Below are positions 27,831-36,347 of a DNA stretch of 64,000 nucleotides, one piece after another. Under the pieces are notes generated by a model. It was given only the letters and a program-made list of their open reading frames with translations. It ran no database searches and was not told the DNA's origin. Positions within the stretch are counted from its first letter, which is position 1. The number at the start of each line of letters is the position of its first letter. The DNA is from Catellatospora sp. KI3. GTDB lineage: Bacteria > Actinomycetota > Actinomycetes > Mycobacteriales > Micromonosporaceae. Made by a program: the position numbers and the translations under genes. The stretch spans positions 248,001-312,000 of the forward strand of contig NZ_JASAMB010000003.1 in the NCBI RefSeq assembly GCF_029948125.1, written 5' to 3'.

Positions 27831-29699
27831 GTGTCCCCCTCATCCTCCCAGCGGCAGGTCGTCGCTGGCCGCTACCTGCTCGTCGAGGCGCTTGGCCAGG
27901 GCGGGATGGGGCGTGTCTGGAGAGCCCGAGACGAGGTCCTGCACCGCGACGTTGCGATCAAGGAGATCGTCCCGCCGCCGGGCCTCACCGACCAGGAGCG
28001 CCAGGAGATGCGCGAGCGGTCGCTGCGCGAGGCCCGCGCCATCGCCCAACTCAGCCACACCAACGCCGTACGCGTCTTCGACGTGCTGCGCACCGACGGC
28101 GACCCGTGGATCGTCATGGAGTACGTGCCCTCGCGCTCCCTGCACGAGGTCCTCGCCCTCGACGGCCCCGTCACGCAGCAGCGGGCGGCGGAGATCGGGC
28201 TGGGTGTGCTGGCGGCCCTGCGCGCGGTGCACCAGGCCGGTGTCGTGCACCGGGACGTGAAGCCCGGCAACGTGCTGCTCGGCCACGACGGCCGGGTGGT
28301 CCTCACCGACTTCGGCCTGGCCACCGTGCCCGGTGACCCGAACGTCACCCGCACCGGGATGGTGCTCGGCTCGCCGGCGTACATCTCGCCCGAGCGCGCC
28401 CGCACCGGCATCGCCGGCCCCGAGGCCGACCTGTGGTCCCTGGGCGCGACCGTCTTCGCAGCCGTCGAGGGGCAGTCGCCGTACGCCCGCGGCACCGCCA
28501 TCGCGACGCTCACCGCGCTGGCCAGCGAGCCGCCCCCGCCCGTCCGCAACGCCACCGGGCCGCTCAAGACGGCCGTCGCCGGCCTGCTGCGCAAGGACCC
28601 CGGCAGCAGGATGAAGGCCGACGAGGCGGAGCAGCTGTTCCTGCGCGCGATCGACCGGCGGCAGCGCGGGCTGTCGTTCATTCCCGTGGTGCGCCGAGCG
28701 GGCCTGATACCGCGCCAGGACCGCTCGCGCGACGCCGCCGACGCCGCCCCCGTGGGCCCGGTGCCTCCGGCCGTGGCGCAGCCGCCGGTGAACGCCGCGG
28801 CTGAGGCGACGACGGCCGCGCCGACGTACCCGCCGCCTTCGGTCGCCCCCGCCCGGGTGCCGCAGCCGCGCTCCACTTCGGACGACGAGAACGGGCCGGT
28901 GCCGACGGCGACCGCCAAGGAAACGACGACGACGAGGGTCGACCTGGTCGTCGCGGAGCAGCCACCGGCGCCGGTCGGCGGATCCGCGCCGGAGCCCCTG
29001 CCCGAGAAGCTCCTGTCGATGACCGCGACGACCTCTGCGGTCCGGGTCGGCGCCGGCAGGCGGCGCTGGGCCGGGGTGGCGCTGATCGCGGCCGTCGTCG
29101 CGGTGGGCGTCTCCGTTCGGCTCGCCGGCGGCGACGACCCGTCGACGACTCCCGTCGCCGCGCCGACCGGTGCGGGCACGCCGACCCCGGCCGCCGCACC
29201 TGCTCCGTCCGCCGTCGCCTCGTCGGCGCCGACCGCCGCACCGACCACCCCGGCCCCCGCCGCCTTCGTGCTGCCCAAGGGCTGGCATACGTACAAGGGC
29301 AGCAGGTTCTCGATTCCGGTGCCGGACGACTGGTCGACCGATCGCGACGGCGGCATGATCCTCTTCAAGGAGCAGGGCGGGCTGCGCCGCGTGCTCGGCA
29401 TATACCAGTCGGACGAGTCCAGCCCGGAACCGGTGGCGGCCCTGGCCGAGGAGGAGCGCCAGCAGAGCAAGTCCAAGTACCGGAGGCTGAAGCTGGGCTC
29501 GGTCGACTACCGGGGCTACCGGGCAGCCGACTGGGAGTACCTCTACAACACCGGCAGCGGCACCCGCGTCCACGTGCTCCGGCGCGGGTTCATCGCGTCC
29601 GGCAGGTACTACACGATCTCCTGGTACGTGGCCGATGACAACTGGCAGGAGAACCTCCGCTGGTTCAACACCGTCGCCGACGGCTTCAAGGCGGCCTGA
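27831..29699 (+). CDS. Membrane Ser/Thr protein kinase with extracytoplasmic domain
   Basis: The 622-residue protein has an N-terminal Hanks-type kinase (about 10-280) with GQGGMGRVW (P-loop), VAIKEI (ATP-binding Lys), HRDVKPGNVLL (catalytic loop), DFGLATV and SPAYISPE. A Pro/Ala-rich juxtamembrane stretch follows, then one membrane helix (about 407-425), a Pro/Thr/Ala stalk and a compact outer domain (about 480-622; LPKGWHTYKGSRFSIPVPDDW). The outer domain resembles small serine-threonine-kinase-associated sensor folds rather than PASTA repeats, so it senses something other than muropeptides. The GTG at 27831 has no clear ribosome-binding site, and a TTG at 27825 is possible. It probably stands alone. 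Confidence 0.9.
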   Translation: MSPSSSQRQVVAGRYLLVEALGQGGMGRVWRARDEVLHRDVAIKEIVPPPGLTDQERQEMRERSLREARAIAQLSHTNAVRVFDVLRTDGDPWIVMEYVPSRSLHEVLALDGPVTQQRAAEIGLGVLAALRAVHQAGVVHRDVKPGNVLLGHDGRVVLTDFGLATVPGDPNVTRTGMVLGSPAYISPERARTGIAGPEADLWSLGATVFAAVEGQSPYARGTAIATLTALASEPPPPVRNATGPLKTAVAGLLRKDPGSRMKADEAEQLFLRAIDRRQRGLSFIPVVRRAGLIPRQDRSRDAADAAPVGPVPPAVAQPPVNAAAEATTAAPTYPPPSVAPARVPQPRSTSDDENGPVPTATAKETTTTRVDLVVAEQPPAPVGGSAPEPLPEKLLSMTATTSAVRVGAGRRRWAGVALIAAVVAVGVSVRLAGGDDPSTTPVAAPTGAGTPTPAAAPAPSAVASSAPTAAPTTPAPAAFVLPKGWHTYKGSRFSIPVPDDWSTDRDGGMILFKEQGGLRRVLGIYQSDESSPEPVAALAEEERQQSKSKYRRLKLGSVDYRGYRAADWEYLYNTGSGTRVHVLRRGFIASGRYYTISWYVADDNWQENLRWFNTVADGFKAA

Positions 29700-29754
29700 A
29701 CGCCGTCGCCGCGCCGCAACGGCGTCGGCCTGACGAAGAAGCAGGTTCGGGTGG

Positions 29755-30342
29755 TCAGCGCAGGCCCGGGGCGCGCAGTCGCCGGGTGGCGGCCCGGTCG
29801 ATGCTGACCCTCACCTGCGAGCCGCCCGGTGCGTCACCTCCGGCGCCGGCCAACGCGCCGGCGATGAGCACGACGAGCAGCGCCGGCATCAGCACTGTCC
29901 TGATCAGCATCGCCCAGCAGGCCTTCGCCCCGATCGGGCCGCCGTCGGCGACCCGCACCAGCTGCGTGCCGGTCACGACGGCGCCGAGCGCGCGCCCGTC
30001 GCCGTAGCACAGGCCGTACAGCACCGGCACCACGAACAGCGACGACAGGGCCAGCACGGTGACGGCCTCGTCGGAGAGGCCTGATCTGACGCGCACGAGC
30101 GACACGACGACGACAGCCGCCCCGACGGCCAGCAGGTACACCGCGAAGTCGATCAGCCACGCCAGGATCCGCCGCCCCTCACCGGCCCGAACGTACGGGG
30201 TGCCGTCGCCGAACGTGGCGAGCCGCCGGGCGGTCCGCGGCCCGAGGATGCGCTCGGCGTCGGCTCTGGTCAGCTCAGGTGGGGTAGACGGCCCGGCTGC
30301 CGTCGGCGCCGCTGCGGCATGCGATTGTCGTGTCACCGGCAT
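29755..30342 (-). CDS. RDD-family membrane protein
   Basis: The 195-residue protein has a disordered Ala/Pro N terminus and then an RDD domain: RRILAWLIDFAVYLLAVGAAV opens the first helix and GYDGRALG-like CYGDGRALGAVVTGTQLV the second. RDD proteins are small polytopic membrane proteins of unclear, possibly ion-transport, function. It is convergent with the kinase and divergent from the VOC gene at 30503; about 160 bp separate the two start codons. Confidence 0.8.
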   Translation of the reverse strand: MPVTRQSHAAAAPTAAGPSTPPELTRADAERILGPRTARRLATFGDGTPYVRAGEGRRILAWLIDFAVYLLAVGAAVVVVSLVRVRSGLSDEAVTVLALSSLFVVPVLYGLCYGDGRALGAVVTGTQLVRVADGGPIGAKACWAMLIRTVLMPALLVVLIAGALAGAGGDAPGGSQVRVSIDRAATRRLRAPGLR

Positions 30343-30502
30343 ATCGTCCTCTAGCCTGAAGGCCGCGGCAGAAGCGGCCGTCGGCTACGGCGACGGGCTC
30401 GCCTTCGCGGCGGCCTTCCGGCGGGCGACGGGCCGCCTCCGGGCGGCTACCGCGCAGTACGGTCCGGGAAGTCGCGCCAGGGTCGATCCGGGGTGGAGTG
30501 CG

Positions 30503-30889
30503 ATGGAGATTCTGAGCAGCCGTGTCCTGCTGCGACCGTCCGATGCGCAGCGGTCGCAGCGCTTCTACCGCGACGTGCTCGGGCTGGCCGTCTACCGGGA
30601 GTTCGGGCCGCCCGACCATCCGGGCGTGGTCTTCTTCCTCGGCCAGGGGCTGCTCGAGGTCTCCGGCTGCGCTGACGGCAGGCAGGGCGGACCGGTAGAG
30701 CTCTGGCTGCAGGTGCGTGACCTGCGGGCCGAGCATGAGCGCCTCGCCGGGCAGGGCGTGGCGATCCGGCGCGAGCCGCGGCGTGAGCCGTGGGGGCTGG
30801 ACGAGATGTGGATCGAGGATCCGGACGGGGTACGCATCGTGCTCGTCGAGGTGCCCGCCGACCACCCGCTGCGTCGCGACACGCGCTGA
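30503..30889 (+). CDS. VOC (glyoxalase/bleomycin-resistance) family protein
   Basis: The 128-residue protein has the single-module VOC pattern: RSQRFYRDVLGLAVYREFG at the start, a central beta-alpha-beta unit and WIEDPDGVRIVLVEVP at the end. The fold supports metal-dependent isomerases, dioxygenases and drug-binding proteins, so the substrate is unknown. GGTGGAG precedes the ATG at 30503. It stands alone, divergent from the RDD gene. Confidence 0.85.
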   Translation: MEILSSRVLLRPSDAQRSQRFYRDVLGLAVYREFGPPDHPGVVFFLGQGLLEVSGCADGRQGGPVELWLQVRDLRAEHERLAGQGVAIRREPRREPWGLDEMWIEDPDGVRIVLVEVPADHPLRRDTR

Positions 30890-31113
30890 CGCCTCCCTCG
30901 GCAAGAGTGCGCCGCATCGACGAACTTGAACCTAATCTTGGATGTGGTAGGCGTTTCACCTGGGAATATGTTCTCTGGGGCGCGACTCGATCCCGCGCGA
31001 CTTTGGCGTGTCAGGCGGCGGTCGGCCCTGCCGCTGCGCATACGCTTCGCACCGGGCCAGGGCGCCTGGCCCGACGAAGTACGAGGTCAGCGTACGAGCT
31101 ACGGGGGTTCACC

Positions 31114-31797
31114 ATGACCAACGCTGTACTGCGCACCGCAAGAGCGGCGGCGATTCTCACCACTCTGGCGGCGAGCCTGGGCCTCATGGCCGGCACCGCC
31201 CAGGCCGCGCCGTCTCGCGAGCGCTTCTGCATCAGCCCCATCTTCACCGGGGGCAGCGAGCAGTGGCGGGATCTGAACCAGCGCTACGACGTCCGGCAGC
31301 GGATCATCGGGCCGCCCGCGCCCGCGACCGACGACATCGCCGACCCGCCCGGTGGTCCGGGCTGCCGCACGGCGTTGGCGGGGGAGAAGTGGGTCCGGGC
31401 CGTCCCGCCCTGGCTCACGGCGACGGCGACCGAGCAGGCGGCGTTCATCACCAACTTCACCAGCGCCCGCTACGTGATCGACGCCGGGACGGTCGGTGAG
31501 CGGTCCGTCACGGTGGGCCCGGAGGTGCTCCAGTCCGGCACGGTTCCCCTGGACGTGGTGCTGCCGGTCGGCACCGCCGGGCTGCCGTACGTGGTACCGG
31601 TGTCGCCGGTCTTCCGTCCGCTGCACCCCGGCGTCCACACCAGCACCCTGTTCGTCACCATGGCGGCGCGGGTCTGCACCGGCCGCGGGCCCGCCCCGGG
31701 CCTCAGCGCCGACTGCCTGGAGGCGGGCGAGTCCGAGTACCCGATCACCGACAACGGGCCGTTCACCGTGCTGGCAGCTCCGTACGCCAACCGGTAG
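31114..31797 (+). CDS. Secreted hypothetical protein
   Basis: I do not recognise a family for this 227-residue protein. It has a clear signal peptide (about 1-31, LAASLGLMAGTAQA) and a mature part with four cysteines in spaced positions that could form two disulphides, and with beta-rich composition (VVLPVGTAGLPYVVPVSPVF). It is flanked by a 220-bp upstream region without other features and a strong terminator downstream, so it is monocistronic. The ATG is preceded by GGGGG-rich sequence that could serve as a ribosome-binding site. Confidence 0.75.
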   Translation: MTNAVLRTARAAAILTTLAASLGLMAGTAQAAPSRERFCISPIFTGGSEQWRDLNQRYDVRQRIIGPPAPATDDIADPPGGPGCRTALAGEKWVRAVPPWLTATATEQAAFITNFTSARYVIDAGTVGERSVTVGPEVLQSGTVPLDVVLPVGTAGLPYVVPVSPVFRPLHPGVHTSTLFVTMAARVCTGRGPAPGLSADCLEAGESEYPITDNGPFTVLAAPYANR

Positions 31798-31810
31798 GCG
31801 CATCTCGATC

Positions 31811-31845
31811 ACGGCCGGAGGGCGGCGCATCCGCCCTCCGGCCGT
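31811..31845 (+). terminator. Hairpin terminator of the secreted hypothetical gene
   Basis: A perfect 15-bp stem (31811-31825 with 31831-31845) with a 5-nt loop begins 14 bp after the stop codon. Confidence 0.75.
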
Positions 31846-31928
31846 CCCGCGCAGGTTTCACCGCCCGCCAGATCGGTGAGTCGTCAGGTGTCACCGCCCG
31901 GTGACCAGCTGCCCGGAGGGATCCCGTC

Positions 31929-32261
31929 ATGGCGAAGTTCTTGACCATCGGATACGGCGACCAGGCCGGATACGACCGTACCGCCGCCGCACTACGCGAC
32001 CGGGCGCACGCCCATGAGGTGCGGCTGCGGCAGGCCGGTGCCGAGTCCGGGATCGCCGGTGCGCCCGTACAGGTGAGAAATCCTGACGCCACCGGCGTGG
32101 TCGTGGAGCAGGGTCCGTTCCTGTCGGCGGCGCTGCCGGTGGCCGGGTTCGCCCTCATCGAGGCGGCCTCATTGGAAGAGGCGATCGAAGCCGTGTCCGC
32201 GACGCCGTGCGCGATCGCGCACGGCGTCGTCGAGGTGTGGCCGCTGCACGAGTCGGTCTAG
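31929..32261 (+). CDS. YCII-related small protein
   Basis: The 110-residue protein starts MAKFLTIGYGDQAGYDRT and ends with an EAASLEEAIEAVSATPCAIAHGVVEVWPL segment, matching YCII-type ferredoxin-like proteins. These are often found fused or adjacent to ECF sigma factors or standing alone, and their function is mostly unknown. GGAGGGAT precedes the ATG. A second, more typical YCII protein is at 40815. Confidence 0.72.
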   Translation: MAKFLTIGYGDQAGYDRTAAALRDRAHAHEVRLRQAGAESGIAGAPVQVRNPDATGVVVEQGPFLSAALPVAGFALIEAASLEEAIEAVSATPCAIAHGVVEVWPLHESV

Positions 32262-32273
32262 GCCGCCGCCGCG

Positions 32274-33500
32274 TCATCGCCACCGGACGGACCGCTGCGT
32301 CTTGTCCGCGAAGGTGGGGCCGGACGAGGTGACCGCGAGCGGAGCGCCGAGCACTTCGGCGACGTCGCCGAGCCGGGTGTAGACCGGGGTGGCGGTGCTC
32401 AACGTCTGCGTGAGCTTCTCCTGGTACGCCAGGTCGCCGCGCTCGCCCGGCACGATCCGGTCCAGCTGCCCGTACGCGAGGCACATCTTCAGCTCGTGCC
32501 GCTCGGCCGCGTCGGTGTGGGTGACGGCCAGCGCGTCGACGCCGCCGCACACCTCGACGGCGTACCGGTGGGCCACGGCGTCGAAGTGCCCCGCCCGCCA
32601 CGCGCCCTGCCACGGGCCGTGGCCGTTGTGCCGCTCCGGCAGTGCCGCGGTGAGCCGCGGATCCTCGGTGACCAGCGGCCCGGCGCCGTGGCGGGTGGTG
32701 TAGGTGCGCACCACGCCCAGGCGCAGCGCGTCGTCGCCGCCGTCCTCGGCCAGCAGCGTCTCGGCGTTGTCGAACGTGGTGGTGGACCAGGTCGTGTACG
32801 GGTGCCAGCCGCGCCACTCGTCCAGCAGCACCCCCTGCGCCCCTTCGAAGACGCACGGCCCGGCCAGCGCCTGCCGCGACGAGGAGACGAGCCGGACCGC
32901 GGTCCCGAACGCGCGGAAGGCTTCGGCGACGGCGGCGACCGGCGGCGCGTCGAGCGGGCCGAGTTCGGCGGTGAGCGCGTCACGGACCGCGTTCAGCTTG
33001 CGCAGCAGCACCGCCGGGGACCCGGTGTCCCCGGCGCGGACGGCGAGGTCGGGGTGGGCCAGCGCGAACGCGGCGGTCTCGCCGACGCCCATGCCGCACG
33101 AGCCGTGCCGGTCCTCGCCGCGGGCGGCTTCCCGGCGGCGGTTGGCGGCACGGTGCCACGGCGTCGTCAGCAGCGCCCGCCGGTCGACGGTGAGCAGCTC
33201 AAACGGCGCGGCCACGCCCAGCTGCGCCAGGTGTTCGGCCTCGGCGGCCAGCGCCAGCGGGTCGACCAGCATGAACCGGGACAGGTGGGTGCGTACGCCG
33301 TGCAGGGTGCCGGAGCCGAACTGGGCGAAGGTGTGGTGCCGCCCGTCGGGCGACACCACGTTGTGGGCGGCCTGCGCGCCCCCGTTGAACCGGATCACGG
33401 TGCTCACCGGTCTGGTCGCGCAGAGCCAGTCCACGATGGTGCCCTTGCCCGCGTCGCCGTAGCCGAGGTCGACGACGATGACGTGGCGGGCCCCGGTCAC
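32274..33500 (-). CDS. Divergent adenylosuccinate synthetase (PurA)-like protein
   Basis: The 408-residue protein has the PurA fold: LGYGDAGKGTIVDWL corresponds to the PurA loop GDEGKGKIVD (the Asp is kept, the adjacent Glu is Ala), and NGGAQAAHNVV to NGGxNAGHTV (catalytic His kept). Many other family positions differ, and the protein is shorter than housekeeping PurA. It is therefore unlikely to be the purine enzyme and may ligate an amino acid or other nucleophile to a nucleotide-like substrate. It is the last gene of a four-gene operon; its GTG overlaps the VWA stop by GTGA. Comparable PurA relatives occur in specialised nucleotide pathways (for example phage PurZ), but no specific role can be assigned. 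Confidence 0.82.
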   Translation of the reverse strand: MTGARHVIVVDLGYGDAGKGTIVDWLCATRPVSTVIRFNGGAQAAHNVVSPDGRHHTFAQFGSGTLHGVRTHLSRFMLVDPLALAAEAEHLAQLGVAAPFELLTVDRRALLTTPWHRAANRRREAARGEDRHGSCGMGVGETAAFALAHPDLAVRAGDTGSPAVLLRKLNAVRDALTAELGPLDAPPVAAVAEAFRAFGTAVRLVSSSRQALAGPCVFEGAQGVLLDEWRGWHPYTTWSTTTFDNAETLLAEDGGDDALRLGVVRTYTTRHGAGPLVTEDPRLTAALPERHNGHGPWQGAWRAGHFDAVAHRYAVEVCGGVDALAVTHTDAAERHELKMCLAYGQLDRIVPGERGDLAYQEKLTQTLSTATPVYTRLGDVAEVLGAPLAVTSSGPTFADKTQRSVRWR

Positions 33501-34462
33501 AGCCGCGTCACCGGCGCGGCCCGCTCGCCGAACCCGGCCGGCAGCGCCGAGCGCACCAGTGCGCCGCGGGTCCTGCCGAGCGGGGCGAGCGCCTTGCCGA
33601 CGCTCGGTCCGGCGGCCGACCCGGCCTCGGTCAGGTCGACCAGGCCCGCGTCCAGGTCGGTGGCGTCCTCGCCGAGCCCGACCGTCAGGGCGATGGTCTC
33701 GCAGACGGCGTCGAGGTCGTCGAGTTCGATGACGTTCTGGCCGAGCAGCTTGCGCCAGAACCCGAGGATCTCGGCGTCGCCGGTGTAGCTGGCCTGCGCG
33801 GGCATGATGAAGTACACGTCGTAGGCGCGCCGCAGCTCGGCGACGATCGCCTCGGTGCTGATCGGTTCGCTGAGCTCGTCGCCGATGACGCGGCGCACCT
33901 CGTCGGGCTTGACCTGCCGGTAGGCCATCTCGTCGCCGATGATGAACAGGTAGCCCCGCCGGCCGCGGGCGACGGCGTCGAGGTCGGTGTGGCGGGCCAT
34001 GAAGTACATGGCCAGCTCGTAGGACTCGGTGCGCTGCCCGCCGCCACCGCCTTCGAGCAGGATCCGGCCGAGGTCGTCGTCGGTGCGGTTGTCGGATTCG
34101 AACTGCCCGATCTGTAGCGGCGCCCGGTCGCAGGTGGCGTCGCCGATCGCGCCGAACAGGATCTGCGGGTCGGTGCAGTAGCCCTTGCGGATCAGCAGGC
34201 CGAACAGCTCCGGCAGCTTGGTCTGCAGCACGCGCGGCACCGAGCCCATCGACCCGGTGACGTCGAACAGGATCGCGATCGGCGTCGACCGCGGGTGCTG
34301 GTCGCTGTCGCGGCTCTCGCGGGCCGTGACCCCGTGCGGGTCGAGCGCGTCGTGCACGGTACGCGCGCCGGAGTCGCTGTAGGCGAACGCGCTCGCGCCG
34401 GTGGCCGAGCGGTAGCCCGCCGCGGCGGCGTAGACGTCGGTGGACCAGTGTCCGCTTCCCAT
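33497..34462 (-). CDS. VWA-domain protein
   Basis: The 321-residue protein has a von Willebrand factor A domain with an intact metal-binding MIDAS start, AILFDVTGSMGSVP (Asp-x-Thr-Gly-Ser), and continues with a long alpha-beta region (YLFIIGDEMAYRQVKPDEV). VWA domains mediate metal-dependent protein-protein contacts, often in complexes with AAA ATPases, kinases or chaperones. The ATG at 34462 with GAGGAG upstream was preferred to longer starts that run into the kinase gene. It lies ten bases after the J-domain pseudokinase gene and overlaps the PurA-like gene, so a common complex or pathway is likely. Confidence 0.82.
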   Translation of the reverse strand: MGSGHWSTDVYAAAAGYRSATGASAFAYSDSGARTVHDALDPHGVTARESRDSDQHPRSTPIAILFDVTGSMGSVPRVLQTKLPELFGLLIRKGYCTDPQILFGAIGDATCDRAPLQIGQFESDNRTDDDLGRILLEGGGGGQRTESYELAMYFMARHTDLDAVARGRRGYLFIIGDEMAYRQVKPDEVRRVIGDELSEPISTEAIVAELRRAYDVYFIMPAQASYTGDAEILGFWRKLLGQNVIELDDLDAVCETIALTVGLGEDATDLDAGLVDLTEAGSAAGPSVGKALAPLGRTRGALVRSALPAGFGERAAPVTRL

Positions 34463-34472
34463 GATCTGCTCC

Positions 34473-35453
34473 TCAGAGAGTGAAGGGTCGGAAGGTACGG
34501 GGCCCGTAGAGCGCGCCCAGCAGCTCGTCGAACTCGGCGAGCAGCCGCCACGCGTCGTGCGGGCGCGCATTCGGGTTGGGCAGGGTGCAGCCGCGGGCGA
34601 AGCGGGCCAGCGCCGGTGGCATCCGGTCGCCCACCAGCCAGGTCATGCACCGGGTGGCGAGGTGGATGTCGGTCGCCTCGCTCGCCGGGCGCTTGCCGGT
34701 GACCTCCGGCGGGTAGAGGTCGCGGTACCCGGGGGCCAGCGCCGGGACGGCCTGGCCGGGCTCGGTGACGCTGTAGCACCAGTCGACCAGGACGAGGCCG
34801 TGCTCGTCCGGGTGGATCAGCACGTGGTCGGGGACGACGGCGCCGTGGACGACCCCGGCGCGGTGGGCGTAGCCGAGGGCGACCAGCAGCCGCCGCCACA
34901 TCCAGGCCGCGTCGCGCGGGTCGACGCCGTCGGGGTAGGACTGCTTCACCCGGGCCAGGCTCACGAAACCCTCCTGGTGGGCGAGGATCGTCGCGGTGCG
35001 GCGGGCACCCCCGGCGGGGTCGCGGTGCGTGAACGACTCGATCAGCCGCGGGGCGTACGCGTGGTGGCGCGCCTCGCCGTGCTCGCGCAGCCGGGTCAGC
35101 GCGCGCGCCTCGCGGCGGATCAGGTCGCTGTCGTCGGGGTGCCGGGGCAGTTTCAGCAGGGCCGTGCCGCCGTCGATGGTGTACAGGTCGGCGACGTCGC
35201 CCGCGTACCTCAGCGGGCCGATGCGGTACGTGCCGCGCTGGGTGACCATGGCCGTGCCGCCGTGGTGCGCCGCCCACAGGTCCGCGAGCCGGGCGAAGGC
35301 GCGCGTCGCGGTCGCGGCCGAGCCGGCCGGTGCGGCGTCCGGGTGCAGGACCTTGGCGAGCGTCCGGTACGCGTGCCCGCCGTCGCCGCCGAACAGGTCG
35401 GCCGGGGTGCGCGCGGCCAGCACCCGGGTGACCGCGTCGTCGAAGCCGCTCAT
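34473..35453 (-). CDS. J-domain protein fused to a kinase-like (probable pseudokinase) domain
   Basis: The 326-residue protein opens with a J-like domain (about 1-65; AYRTLAKVLHPDAAP contains the HPD tripeptide needed to stimulate Hsp70). A protein-kinase fold follows (about 70-300). The beta-3 lysine (ALLKLPR) and an alpha-C glutamate (RREARAL) are visible, and DWC replaces DFG. The catalytic loop reads HGAVVPDHVLI, so the HRD aspartate is missing. A non-catalytic or atypical kinase is likely. Its ATG overlaps the Nudix stop by ATGA. A J domain on a kinase suggests recruitment of DnaK to the VWA or PurA-like partner (inference). Confidence 0.8.
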   Translation of the reverse strand: MSGFDDAVTRVLAARTPADLFGGDGGHAYRTLAKVLHPDAAPAGSAATATRAFARLADLWAAHHGGTAMVTQRGTYRIGPLRYAGDVADLYTIDGGTALLKLPRHPDDSDLIRREARALTRLREHGEARHHAYAPRLIESFTHRDPAGGARRTATILAHQEGFVSLARVKQSYPDGVDPRDAAWMWRRLLVALGYAHRAGVVHGAVVPDHVLIHPDEHGLVLVDWCYSVTEPGQAVPALAPGYRDLYPPEVTGKRPASEATDIHLATRCMTWLVGDRMPPALARFARGCTLPNPNARPHDAWRLLAEFDELLGALYGPRTFRPFTL

Positions 35454-36178
35454 CGCCGCTCCTGCGCGGGCCGCAGCAGCGCCGGGTGCAGGATCCGGGC
35501 GTCGCCGGCCCGGTAGAGCTTCGACCGGGGGCCGCCGCGGTCGCCGCCGCGCTCGGTCGTGGCGCCGGTATCGGTGATGAAGCCCGGCACGGACAGCGCT
35601 TTGCGGTGGAAGTTGCCCGCGTGCGGCTCCTCGCCCCAGACCGCCGTGTACACGCCGCGCAGCTGCGCGATGGTGAACTCCTCGCCCACGAACGCGGTCG
35701 CCAGCGGCGTGTACTCGATTTTGGCGCGGGCACGTTCCAGCCCCGCGGCGAGGATCGCGTCGTGGTCGAACGCCAGACCGGTCGCGGCTTCGACAGGGGT
35801 CCAGCGGGCCGCGGCGGCGTCGCCGCCGACGATCGGGTCGGGCAGGTGGGGCGCGAAGGCGAGGTAGGCGACCGACACCACGCGCATGCGCGGGTCGCGG
35901 CCGGGGTCGCCGAACGTCGCGAGCTGCTCCAGGTGCACGCGGGGCAGGATCCCCGTCTCCTCGGCGAGCTCGCGCAGGGCGGCCTGGTCGAGCGTCTCCT
36001 CGCGGACGAAGCCGCCCGGCAGGGCCAGGCGTCCGGCCTGGGGCTGCTCGCCGCGCTCCACGAGCAGCACATGGAGGACGCCGTCGCGGATGGTCAGCGT
36101 GACGATGTCGACGGTGACCGCGACCGCCGGGTAGGCGCGCGGGTCGTAGCCGTCGAGGAACTCGCGCTCGGTGACCAT
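35450..36178 (-). CDS. NrtR-like Nudix protein with C-terminal winged helix
   Basis: The 242-residue protein has a Nudix domain (about 15-150) with an intact Nudix box, GGFVREETLDQAALRELAEE. Its C-terminal winged-helix segment (about 160-225; EYTPLATAFVGEEFTIAQL, then FHRKALSVPGFI) is typical of NrtR-type regulators, which sense ADP-ribose or related nucleotides and repress nucleotide-cofactor genes. With a complete Nudix box it may also hydrolyse its ligand. The ATG at 36178 follows GAAGGA; upstream codons were rejected because the family begins near this point. It is the first gene of the four-gene operon, with tandem repeats directly upstream, suggesting autoregulation. Confidence 0.85.
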   Translation of the reverse strand: MVTEREFLDGYDPRAYPAVAVTVDIVTLTIRDGVLHVLLVERGEQPQAGRLALPGGFVREETLDQAALRELAEETGILPRVHLEQLATFGDPGRDPRMRVVSVAYLAFAPHLPDPIVGGDAAAARWTPVEAATGLAFDHDAILAAGLERARAKIEYTPLATAFVGEEFTIAQLRGVYTAVWGEEPHAGNFHRKALSVPGFITDTGATTERGGDRGGPRSKLYRAGDARILHPALLRPAQERR

Positions 36179-36195
36179 GCCATGTCCTTCTCGAT

Positions 36196-36223
36196 CTGAG
36201 ATTAACTCGAACTGAGAATGACT
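36196..36223. promoter_or_regulatory. Tandem repeat upstream of the NrtR-like operon
   Basis: CTGAGATTAACT (36196-36207) and CTGAGAATGACT (36212-36223) are direct repeats 16 bp apart, 18-45 bp upstream of the start codon at 36178, in an AT-richer patch. The position suits an operator bound by the Nudix regulator itself. NrtR sites are usually palindromic, so this is tentative. Confidence 0.45.
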
Positions 36224-36347
36224 GTAGGTCGGGGCGTGGCCGTTGTCAATCGCCGATGGAGTCCAGGTCGTCGGTCGGCCCGCAGCCGGCGGCTCGGCGC
36301 AGACCAGGCGCACTGTCGCGTTCACGGCGGCGGCGTGGCCGCCGCCC

